Shown here: one piece after another, positions 1 to 5,518 of the stretch
Numbering within the stretch: the stretch's first letter is position 1
Layout of the letters: the number at the start of each line of letters is the position of its first letter
The notes under the pieces: generated by a model
The model's database searches: none
The model's input: only the letters and a program-made list of their open reading frames with translations
What the model was told of the DNA's origin: nothing
Assembly (NCBI GenBank): GCA_028290125.1
Contig: JAQGKM010000044.1
Span: 1 to 6,246 of the forward strand
Direction of reading: 5' to 3'
Length of the DNA: 6,246 bases
From: Hyphomicrobiales bacterium
GTDB taxonomy: Bacteria > Pseudomonadota > Alphaproteobacteria > Rhizobiales > Beijerinckiaceae
Made by a program: the position numbers and the translations under genes

Positions 1-152
1 GAGCGCTCGCGGTCCGTATCCTCGATGCGCAGGTGCATCGTGCCGCCGTTGTGGCGGGCGAAGAGCCAGTTGAACAGGGCCGTCCGCGCGCCGCCAATGT
101 GCAGGAACCCGGTCGGGGACGGGGCGAAGCGGGTGACCACGGGTTGGCTCAT
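1..152 (-). CDS. gltX: Glutamyl-tRNA synthetase, N-terminal fragment (cut by window edge)
   Basis: Class I aminoacyl-tRNA synthetase that charges tRNA(Glu) with glutamate using ATP in the cytoplasm. Many alphaproteobacteria have a non-discriminating form that also charges tRNA(Gln). Only the first 50 codons plus two bases are in the window. The translation begins MSQPVVTRFAPSPTGFLHIG; the family signature RFAPSPTG (residues 8-15) is followed by the class I ATP-binding HIGH-type motif, here HIGG (residues 18-21). The run IEDTDRERS (about 43-51) is also typical of the Rossmann catalytic domain. The ATG at 152-150 fits the usual N-terminus, and a weak purine-rich AAGAG lies 8 bases upstream of it. 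The gene is transcribed leftwards, divergently from comEC. The family is certain from the motifs. Whether this copy is discriminating, or a second paralogue (gltX2), cannot be told from the fragment. Confidence 0.95.
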   Translation of the reverse strand, partial: MSQPVVTRFAPSPTGFLHIGGARTALFNWLFARHNGGTMHLRIEDTDRER

Positions 153-268
153 GCGGGCGGCTCTTCGTTCGGAGGATGGATCGATTGCGCCGAGCGTGTA
201 GCATAGCCGGGCGCGGGGCGGGAATATGATTGCAGCCTGCCGCGCTCTGTTTCGAGTGAGCTGTTTTC
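153..268. promoter_or_regulatory. Divergent gltX / comEC promoter region
   Basis: This 116-bp gap lies between two divergent start codons, so it must hold both promoters. For comEC, TATGAT at 225-230 resembles a -10 box, but the hexamer 17 bp upstream (CATAGC) is a poor -35. For gltX, TATGCT on the minus strand (205-200) is the best -10-like hexamer, also without a good -35. These are guesses by eye; alphaproteobacterial promoters are often weak matches. No convincing inverted repeat or riboswitch is visible here. Confidence 0.35.
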
Positions 269-2539
269 GTGAGACCTGTTCTGTCCGATGTCCTGCAAGG
301 CGCGCCCGGCTGGAGCCTGGGCCTCTGGCGCGCGCGCCCCGGACCGCAGCCGGTCGGCTGGCGGACGGCGCTCGCCGGAGCCCTGTCGGCGATGCTGTCG
401 CAGGAGGTGCGCGAGCGGCGGCTGTTTCTCTGGCTGCCGGTCTTCTTCCTCGCGGGCATCCTCGCCTATTTCGCCGCCGCGCAGGAGCCCTCGCCGGTGG
501 CGCCGCTCGTCGCCATGGCGTTGTTTGCTGCCGTCCATGTCTGGAGCGGGCGACGCGGCGCGATCGGCTTCTCGCGCCTGAGCCTCGTCCTGGCGTTTGT
601 CTTCGCCGGCTTTTCGGCGGGCGTGTTGCGCACCGCCAGCATGGCCGCGCCGGCGCTCGCCGCCATCAAGGTCGCGAAGGTCACGGCGTTCGTCGAGACG
701 GTCGATCCCCGCAAGAGCGGCGGACGACTGCTGCTGCGCGTCGGCGCCATCGAGGGTCTGGCGGCGGACGCCACGCCATCGCGCCTGCGCGTCACGGTGC
801 GCACGCTGGACGGTGTGCGCGCCGGCGCCTTCATCCGCGCGACGATGCGGCTCGTGCCGCCGGCCGAACCCTCCGAACCGGGCGGCTACGATTTTTCCCG
901 CGAGGCCTTCTACATGGGCATTGGCGGAGTGGGCAGCGTCGTCTCACGGGTCGAGGACGCGCCGGCCTTCGACGTCTCGGCCATTGCGCGGCTCAACGCC
1001 GCGATCGACCGCGCGCGCAACGACCTCACGGCGCGGATCGCCACTGCGATCGGCGGCGACGACGGCGCGGTCGCGGCGGCGCTCGTCACGGGCAAGCGCG
1101 GGCTGATCGGCGAGGGCGCCAACGACGTGCTGCGCGGCGCGGGCATCTATCACGTCGTCTCGATTTCCGGCCTGCACATGGTGCTGGCGGCGGGGCTCTT
1201 CATGTGGAGCCTGCGGGCGCTGCTGGCGCTCTCGCCGGCGATCGCGCTGTACTGGCCGGTGAAGAAGATCAGTGCGCTGTTCGCCATGCTGGGTGCGACG
1301 GCCTATTGCATCTTTGCAGGGTCGGAGGTCGCCACCGAGCGTTCGCTGGTGATGATCATCGTCATGCTGGGCGCTGTGCTGTGCGACAGGCCGGCTTTGT
1401 CGATGCGCAACCTCGCGATTGCGGCGTTGCTCGTGATGGCGCGCGAGCCCGAGAGCGTGATGGGGCCGAGCTTCCAGATGTCGTTCTCGGCGGTCGCCGC
1501 CATGATCGCGCTGTTCGAGCGCGGCCCCCAAGCGGAGCCCGGCGAGCGCGGGCAGGGGTGGTGGGCGCGGGTGGCGCGCGCGCTGGCCGTCATGCTGCTG
1601 ACGACCTTCGTGGCGGGCGTCGCCACCGGCGCCTATGCGAGCTTCCACTTCCACCGCATCAACCCCTATTCGCTGATCGGCAATTCGCTGACGCTGCCGC
1701 TCGTCGAATTCGTGGTCATGCCGATGGCCCTGCTGGGCGTCGTGACGGGGCCGTTCGGCCTCGACGGCCCGGTGTGGTCGATCATGGGCTACGGCATCAC
1801 CGGCATGATGGAGGTCTCGCGACATGTCGCGGGCATCGCCGGCTCGACGCGGTATGTGGAAGGGTTTGGCGTCGGCGCGCTGCTGACGATTTCGCTCGGG
1901 CTTATGTGGCTGACCTTGTGGCGCAGTGCGATCCGTTACGCCGGCATTCCCGTCGCTCTGGCGGGCTTGCTGATGGCGCAGGCGGCGCGGCCGCCCGATC
2001 TCGCGGTGGACGCCGCCGCGCGCAGCCTCGCGGTGCGCGGCTTTTCAGGACGCTTCGCGGTGTTGAACGGCAAGGGCAATGATTTCGCCGTGTCGCAATG
2101 GCTGCTTGGCGACGCCGATTCCCGAAAGCCCGGCGCGCCGGAGCTTGCGGGCGAGGGCCGCTGCGACGCGTCCGGCTGCGTGACCCGCCTGATCGACGGA
2201 CGCACCGTGGCCCTGGTGCTGACGCCCGCCGCCCTGGCGGAAGATTGCCAGCGCGCCGACATCGTGGTGACGCGGCTGCATGTGTTCGGGCGTTGCACAG
2301 GACCTGAACTGGTGCTCGACGGCGAACATTTCGCGGCGCGCGGCGCGACCGAGTTGCGGCTTGCGCCAGATGGGAGTCTCGCGCTGCGGACGGCGCGGAT
2401 CGAGACGATCGACCGGCCCTGGTCGCCCCGCAGGACGCCGCGCTTTGCACGCGCGCCTCGCCGGGAAGAGCGCGATGCGCGCGATCCGTATGAGGCCCGC
2501 GAGGAAGATGGCGACATGCGGGCGTTTGCTGCAGAGTAG
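269..2539 (+). CDS. comEC: ComEC/Rec2-family DNA-uptake channel protein
   Basis: Polytopic inner-membrane protein of the ComEC/Rec2 family, which carries incoming single-stranded DNA across the membrane during natural transformation. It is 756 residues long. A hydrophobic segment at about 52-70 opens a DUF4131-type N-terminal region (to about 225), whose soluble part is probably an OB-like fold. The Competence domain (about 255-550) has many membrane segments and the hallmark VVSISGLHM (296-304), with S300-G301-L302-H303. The C-terminal part (about 585-720) resembles the degenerate beta-lactamase-like tail seen in rhizobial homologues, and the last 35 residues are highly charged. The start is GTG at 269: an in-frame stop at 257-259 excludes anything longer, and GAGTGAG at 254-260 could serve as ribosome binding site. 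A shorter ATG start at 392 (residue 42) is possible. The gene is divergent from gltX and convergent with lexA. Competence in this organism is not shown by the sequence. Confidence 0.93.
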   Translation: MRPVLSDVLQGAPGWSLGLWRARPGPQPVGWRTALAGALSAMLSQEVRERRLFLWLPVFFLAGILAYFAAAQEPSPVAPLVAMALFAAVHVWSGRRGAIGFSRLSLVLAFVFAGFSAGVLRTASMAAPALAAIKVAKVTAFVETVDPRKSGGRLLLRVGAIEGLAADATPSRLRVTVRTLDGVRAGAFIRATMRLVPPAEPSEPGGYDFSREAFYMGIGGVGSVVSRVEDAPAFDVSAIARLNAAIDRARNDLTARIATAIGGDDGAVAAALVTGKRGLIGEGANDVLRGAGIYHVVSISGLHMVLAAGLFMWSLRALLALSPAIALYWPVKKISALFAMLGATAYCIFAGSEVATERSLVMIIVMLGAVLCDRPALSMRNLAIAALLVMAREPESVMGPSFQMSFSAVAAMIALFERGPQAEPGERGQGWWARVARALAVMLLTTFVAGVATGAYASFHFHRINPYSLIGNSLTLPLVEFVVMPMALLGVVTGPFGLDGPVWSIMGYGITGMMEVSRHVAGIAGSTRYVEGFGVGALLTISLGLMWLTLWRSAIRYAGIPVALAGLLMAQAARPPDLAVDAAARSLAVRGFSGRFAVLNGKGNDFAVSQWLLGDADSRKPGAPELAGEGRCDASGCVTRLIDGRTVALVLTPAALAEDCQRADIVVTRLHVFGRCTGPELVLDGEHFAARGATELRLAPDGSLALRTARIETIDRPWSPRRTPRFARAPRREERDARDPYEAREEDGDMRAFAAE

Positions 2540-2557
2540 ACCTTGTGTGAGGCGCCC

Positions 2558-2604
2558 GCTTCTCCCATGGGGAGAAGCTGTCTGCGGAGCAGACTGATGA
2601 GGGG
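2558..2604 (+). repeat. Hairpin repeat, copy 1 (two stem-loops plus TGAGGGG tail)
   Basis: Reading rightwards, this copy has a perfect 9-bp stem with a 3-base loop (2558-2578, arm GCTTCTCCC), a second 6-bp stem with a GGA loop (2580-2594, arm GTCTGC), and then TGAGGGG at 2598-2604. The same order occurs in reverse in copy 2 (2632-2688). The arrangement resembles intergenic repeats I recall as common in Rhizobiales genomes. It starts 18 bases after the comEC stop and may also end or stabilise that transcript, although no U-run follows the stems. Confidence 0.7.
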
Positions 2605-2631
2605 ATGCGGATTCAGCAGGAGAGATGGCAA

Positions 2632-2688
2632 CCCCTCACCCCGGCTCGGGGCTTCGCCCCGAGTCCGCCCTCTCCCGATGGGAGAGGG
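2632..2688 (-). repeat. Hairpin repeat, copy 2, inverted relative to copy 1
   Basis: Reading leftwards from lexA, there is a perfect 9-bp stem with a 3-base loop (2688-2668, arm CCCTCTCCC). Next comes a GC-rich stem of 8 perfect pairs, extended by a G-U and a G-C pair (2665-2643), and then TGAGGGG (2638-2632). The stem sequences differ partly from copy 1, but the order and the tail are the same. It lies 14 bases beyond the lexA stop codon, so it could act as a terminator or 3'-end stabiliser for lexA; there is no U-tract directly after the stem. Confidence 0.7.
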
Positions 2689-2702
2689 GGAAAAGACACG
2701 CC

Positions 2703-3416
2703 TCAATACTTCCGCAGCAGGCTCACGAGCTTGCCCTGGATGCGCACGCGGTCGGGCCCGAAGATGCGCGTTTCGTACGCCGGGTTTGCGGCCTCCAGCG
2801 CCACCGAGGCGCCGCGCTTGCGCAGGCGTTTCAGGGTCGCTTCCTCGTCGTCGATCAGCGCCACGACGATATCGCCGGTCTCGGCGGTGTCCTGCTTGCG
2901 AATGATGACCATGTCGCTGTCGAGAATGCCGGCCTCGATCATCGAGTCGCCGCGCACTTCCAGCGCGAAATGATCGCCGAGGCCGAGAAACTCCGGCGGC
3001 ATCGGGATCGACTGGCCGCGCGACTGGATGGCCGAGATCGGCGACCCCGCGGCGATGCGGCCCATCACCGGGATCATGGCGCTCTGCATGCCCTCGTCGT
3101 CATCCTCGTCACGAGACGGCGACGGCATTGCGCGCACGCGACCGAGATCGCCCTCGATGACCGATGGCGAGAATTTCTGGGCGCGCGGCGCAGGCGCGGT
3201 GGATTCCGGCAGCCTCAGGACTTCGAGCGCGCGGGCGCGGTTGGGCAGGCGGCGGATGAAGCCGCGCTCCTCGAGCGCCATGATGAGCCGATGAATGCCG
3301 GACTTCGACCGCAGGTCGAGCGCGTCCTTCATCTCGTCGAAGGAGGGCGGGACACCCGTCTCCTTCAACCGCTCGTTGATGAAGCGGAGAAGTTCGCTCT
3401 GCTTTTTCGTCAGCAT
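2703..3416 (-). CDS. lexA: LexA, SOS-response repressor and self-cleaving protease
   Basis: Transcriptional repressor of the DNA-damage (SOS) regulon; RecA bound to single-stranded DNA triggers its self-cleavage. It is 237 residues long, the usual size for alphaproteobacterial LexA. Residues 1-65 form the winged helix-turn-helix (start MLTKKQSELLRFI, recognition region about 25-45). A charged linker (about 90-112, with DEDDDE) precedes the S24-type protease domain. The cleavage site is A123-G124 in IAAGSP; the catalytic pair is S158 in RGDSM and K196 in ATLKR. All key residues are present, so it should be functional. I chose the ATG at 3416 because GAGGA lies 7 bases upstream; an in-frame GTG at 3434 would add six residues and place that ribosome binding site inside the gene. 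Degenerate LexA boxes upstream suggest autoregulation. Its 3' end faces comEC. Confidence 0.97.
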   Translation of the reverse strand: MLTKKQSELLRFINERLKETGVPPSFDEMKDALDLRSKSGIHRLIMALEERGFIRRLPNRARALEVLRLPESTAPAPRAQKFSPSVIEGDLGRVRAMPSPSRDEDDDEGMQSAMIPVMGRIAAGSPISAIQSRGQSIPMPPEFLGLGDHFALEVRGDSMIEAGILDSDMVIIRKQDTAETGDIVVALIDDEEATLKRLRKRGASVALEAANPAYETRIFGPDRVRIQGKLVSLLRKY

Positions 3417-3497
3417 GGGTCTGTCCTCAGTCACAAGCCGTCCAGCCGCCCCGAGGCGCGCCCGAACGCAGGCGCTTTGTTCCTACCGGAATCAGCT

Positions 3498-3512
3498 AAA
3501 CAAAGCGTGAAC
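3498..3512 (-). promoter_or_regulatory. Degenerate LexA box (proximal to lexA)
   Basis: On the minus strand this reads GTTC-ACGCTTT-GTTT. It matches the alphaproteobacterial LexA box GTTC-N7-GTTC except for the last base. It lies 82 bp upstream of the lexA start codon and overlaps where transcription would begin if the hexamers TTGCAG (3542-3537) and TAGGTT (3519-3514), 17 bp apart on the minus strand, are the lexA promoter. The consensus is established; the assignment here is inference. Confidence 0.6.
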
Positions 3513-3513
3513 A

Positions 3514-3542
3514 AACCTAGCTGTTTTGCTTTTGTTCTGCAA
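3514..3542 (-). promoter_or_regulatory. Candidate lexA promoter
   Basis: On the minus strand, TTGCAG (3542-3537) and TAGGTT (3519-3514) are separated by exactly 17 bp. Each matches the sigma-70 consensus at only about half its positions, but the two LexA-box candidates fall between the hexamers and over the expected start site, which supports the choice. The leader to the lexA ATG would be about 90 bases. Confidence 0.35.
3523..3537 (+). promoter_or_regulatory. Degenerate LexA box (distal to lexA)
   Basis: On the plus strand this reads GTTT-TGCTTTT-GTTC, again one base from GTTC-N7-GTTC. It is inverted relative to the proximal box, and both spacers contain GCTTT. It would sit between the proposed -35 and -10 of lexA, a good position for repression. 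It also lies 20 bp from the TTGACA upstream of the divergent transglutaminase gene, so an effect on that gene is possible but unproven. Confidence 0.6.
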
Positions 3543-3556
3543 GTGGGGCGGGCATA

Positions 3557-3562
3557 TTGACA
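3557..3562 (+). promoter_or_regulatory. Consensus -35 hexamer TTGACA, candidate promoter of the transglutaminase gene
   Basis: TTGACA is a perfect -35 hexamer 60 bp upstream of the TTG start. No good -10 stands at 16-18 bp (CAGCTT lies at 17 bp), so the promoter is uncertain and may depend on an activator or a different sigma factor. Confidence 0.3.
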
Positions 3563-3602
3563 GTTCAGGCACCGAAGCTCAGCTTGGGTTTATTGCCTGA
3601 AC
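3563..3602 (+). repeat. Inverted repeat in the leader of the transglutaminase gene
   Basis: GTTCAGGCA (3563-3571) and TGCCTGAAC (3594-3602) are perfect 9-bp inverted arms with a 22-base spacer. A smaller inverted repeat, AAGCT-C-AGCTT (3575-3585), lies within the spacer. The right arm ends 19 bases before the start codon. It could be an operator immediately downstream of the TTGACA, or an RNA hairpin in the 5' leader. Confidence 0.5.
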
Positions 3603-3621
3603 GGAATTTTCAGAGGCTGCC

Positions 3622-5508
3622 TTGGCCCTTCATCTGCGCGCTTTGCTGCCATTGGCGACAGTCCTGTTCCTCGGGGCCGCCGGGGTCCACGCGCAGGATG
3701 CACCATACCGGCGGGACATCTCGCTGGCGTTTCGCATGCTCTCGCAAGATGCATACGAGGAGACCTATACCGACAGCATCACGATCAATGCGGAAGCTGC
3801 GATCTCGACCATGTCTCAGATGTCGCTGTCGGTGAACGAGCATTATTTCGAGTGGGTCGGCGTCGAGGCGGCGACGATCAAGCCGGACGGTCGTATCATC
3901 GCGGTACCGTCGGAACAGATCCTGTCGTCGTCTTCTCCGGAGTCCGCACGGCTCGGCACGTTCGAGGCGGACGTCAGGGTCAAGACAATCGTCTTTTCGG
4001 GTGTCGAAGTCGGCGACGTCCTGACCTACTCACGAACTTTGCGGAGCATCCGGCCCGTCGTGCCCGGCGGCTTCGATTACCTCATCTCGGTCCCGCCGCA
4101 CGCGCGTTATGGCGACGTGCTGATCACGCTGGATGCGCCGGCCGACATGCCCTTCGCGATCCAGCGAGACGGTTTCAGTGAGGGCGCCGCTGACGCAGCC
4201 GGACGCCGTCACTACCGCTGGATGCTGCCCGAGCAGCCGCATGTCGCCACGGAGCGCGGAAGCGTGTCGTATTTTGATCACGCGCCCCATGTCGCGATTT
4301 CCAATCGCACGAGCGACGCCGTTATCGGACGATGGTTTTATTCCGTCGCATCCGACAAAGCCGCCGTGACGCCCGAGGTCACGCAGACGGTCCGCGAGGT
4401 GACGCTTGGTCTCGAGGACCGGCGAGCGCAGGCTCGCGCCATTTATGACTTCGTTTCCACAAAGGTCCGCTATTTCAACATTTCAATCGGGCAGGGCGGA
4501 TGGATTCCGCACGCCGCGAACCTGGTTCTGAAGAACCGTTTCGGCGACTGCAAGGATCATGTCACGCTGATGCGCGCGATGCTCGCCGTGAAAGGCATTG
4601 CCGCCGATTACGTTCTGCTCAATGCCAGCTCCCCCATCTATCGCGCATTTCGCCCGCCGATGACGCGCTACGATCACGTCATCCTTTACCTGCCTGAGTT
4701 CGACCTCTACGCAGATCCGACCGATTTCGCGACGGCGTTCGGCGTCGTGCCTCTGAACGCTGCGGGGAAACCCGGTCTCCACATTACCGCCGACAAGGTC
4801 GACCGGCGGACCCTTCCGCACCTGAATGCTGTCAACGAGTCCGTGTCCGTGCAGGCGGTCATCAAGGTCGACGCCAATGGGCGCTATTCGGGTCACGCCA
4901 CCTGGAACATGCGTGACAACGAGGCAATGCTGTTGCGCCGCTTTCTTGCATCGGCGGGAATGAAAACGCGGGCCGAGTTGATGGCCGACCTGCTTCTGCG
5001 TGCGTCGGTGCGAGGCAAGGGCGTTCTTGAAGCCGGGCGCGAGAGCGATCACACCGAGCCTTTCATCGCAAAGGTGAGCTTCAACGCCGAAAACACCTTG
5101 CTGGCGTCGCCTTCGGAGCGGTCTCCCGTTCCCTTCGGACCGCATCTTCTCGCGCTTCCGCACAGCACATACCTTCCATATCAGCGAGGCACGTATCGTC
5201 TGGATTCGATGTGCACGCCGCAGGCCTATGAGGTGTCGGTCGACATCCATCTGCATGACAGCCTGAAGTTCGGTCTGGTCCCTTTGCCGGTCCACATCGA
5301 AACCGCATGGGGTGAGTTCAGCGCATCCTATCAGGTGACTGGAAGGCATTTGCAGGTGCGGAGATCGTGGCGCATGCAATCACCCGCGATGACCTGTTCC
5401 GTCGCCGACATCGTCCGTCACATCGTGCCGCTCGCAACCACCATGAGCCGCGATGTGAACACGCGTCTGGTTGTACAGCGCGTGGAGTCCGATGGGTCGC
5501 CGCTCTAG
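3622..5508 (+). CDS. Exported DUF3857-type transglutaminase-like protein
   Basis: A 628-residue protein with a clear Sec signal peptide: a hydrophobic core follows MALHLR, with likely cleavage after VHA (residue 24), so it should be periplasmic or secreted. Residues about 50-230 match the beta-rich DUF3857 type that commonly precedes transglutaminase-like domains. The transglutaminase-like core (about 265-370) has an intact papain-like triad: C310 in GDCKD, H352 in YDHVI and D365 in ADPT. The C-terminal 250 residues are probably beta-rich and carry only two cysteines, C531 and C592, a possible disulfide pair. The fold class is usually a cysteine peptidase, amidase or crosslinking enzyme; the substrate is unknown. 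The start is TTG, with AGAGG 5 bases upstream; an in-frame stop at 3598-3600 rules out a longer form, and the next ATG (residue 39) would lose the signal peptide. GC is lower than in neighbours in places (45% at 4441-4500). It sits alone between lexA and moeA, on the opposite strand. Confidence 0.88.
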   Translation: MALHLRALLPLATVLFLGAAGVHAQDAPYRRDISLAFRMLSQDAYEETYTDSITINAEAAISTMSQMSLSVNEHYFEWVGVEAATIKPDGRIIAVPSEQILSSSSPESARLGTFEADVRVKTIVFSGVEVGDVLTYSRTLRSIRPVVPGGFDYLISVPPHARYGDVLITLDAPADMPFAIQRDGFSEGAADAAGRRHYRWMLPEQPHVATERGSVSYFDHAPHVAISNRTSDAVIGRWFYSVASDKAAVTPEVTQTVREVTLGLEDRRAQARAIYDFVSTKVRYFNISIGQGGWIPHAANLVLKNRFGDCKDHVTLMRAMLAVKGIAADYVLLNASSPIYRAFRPPMTRYDHVILYLPEFDLYADPTDFATAFGVVPLNAAGKPGLHITADKVDRRTLPHLNAVNESVSVQAVIKVDANGRYSGHATWNMRDNEAMLLRRFLASAGMKTRAELMADLLLRASVRGKGVLEAGRESDHTEPFIAKVSFNAENTLLASPSERSPVPFGPHLLALPHSTYLPYQRGTYRLDSMCTPQAYEVSVDIHLHDSLKFGLVPLPVHIETAWGEFSASYQVTGRHLQVRRSWRMQSPAMTCSVADIVRHIVPLATTMSRDVNTRLVVQRVESDGSPL

Positions 5509-5511
5509 AGC
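5502..5511. repeat. 10-bp palindrome over the transglutaminase stop codon
   Basis: GCTCTAGAGC is a perfect palindrome containing the TAG stop, followed by ATCCGGTTCAGA up to the moeA stop. The string TCTAGAGCATCCGGTTC resembles, from memory, one arm of a dispersed intergenic palindrome of Rhizobiales; the other arm is absent here. The gap between the two converging genes is only 10 bp and no terminator hairpin is seen in it. Confidence 0.4.
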
Positions 5512-5518
5512 ATCCGGT

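Noticed and set aside
944..1825. Open frame of 293 codons antisense to comEC
   Set aside because: The composition (His, Arg, Asp, Gln repeats) is typical of an antisense shadow of a GC-rich gene.
226..2082. Long open frame (618 codons) overlapping comEC in another frame
   Set aside because: The translation is arginine-, alanine- and glycine-rich low-complexity sequence with no recognisable domain, as expected for a frame-shifted reading of GC-rich DNA. The overlapping comEC frame has clear family motifs.
2598..2638. A two-copy CRISPR-like or transposon-end structure
   Set aside because: The two hairpin units are inverted, not direct, there are no regular spacers, and the 27-bp centre is too short for any gene. 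A repeat pair between convergent genes explains it better.
3417..3434. Upstream GTG start for lexA giving 243 residues
   Set aside because: The GAGGA ribosome binding site correctly spaced for the ATG at 3416 lies inside this extension, and LexA proteins normally begin MLTKKQ or similar.
2625..3560. Open frame of 311 codons on the plus strand, antisense to lexA
   Set aside because: It has no recognisable domain and is rich in Arg, Ala and His. It is open only because the GC-rich lexA gene leaves few stops on the other strand, and it would run through the lexA control region.
4483..5379. Open frame of 298 codons on the minus strand within the transglutaminase gene
   Set aside because: The peptide has no domain features or plausible start context, whereas the plus-strand frame contains the signal peptide and catalytic triad.
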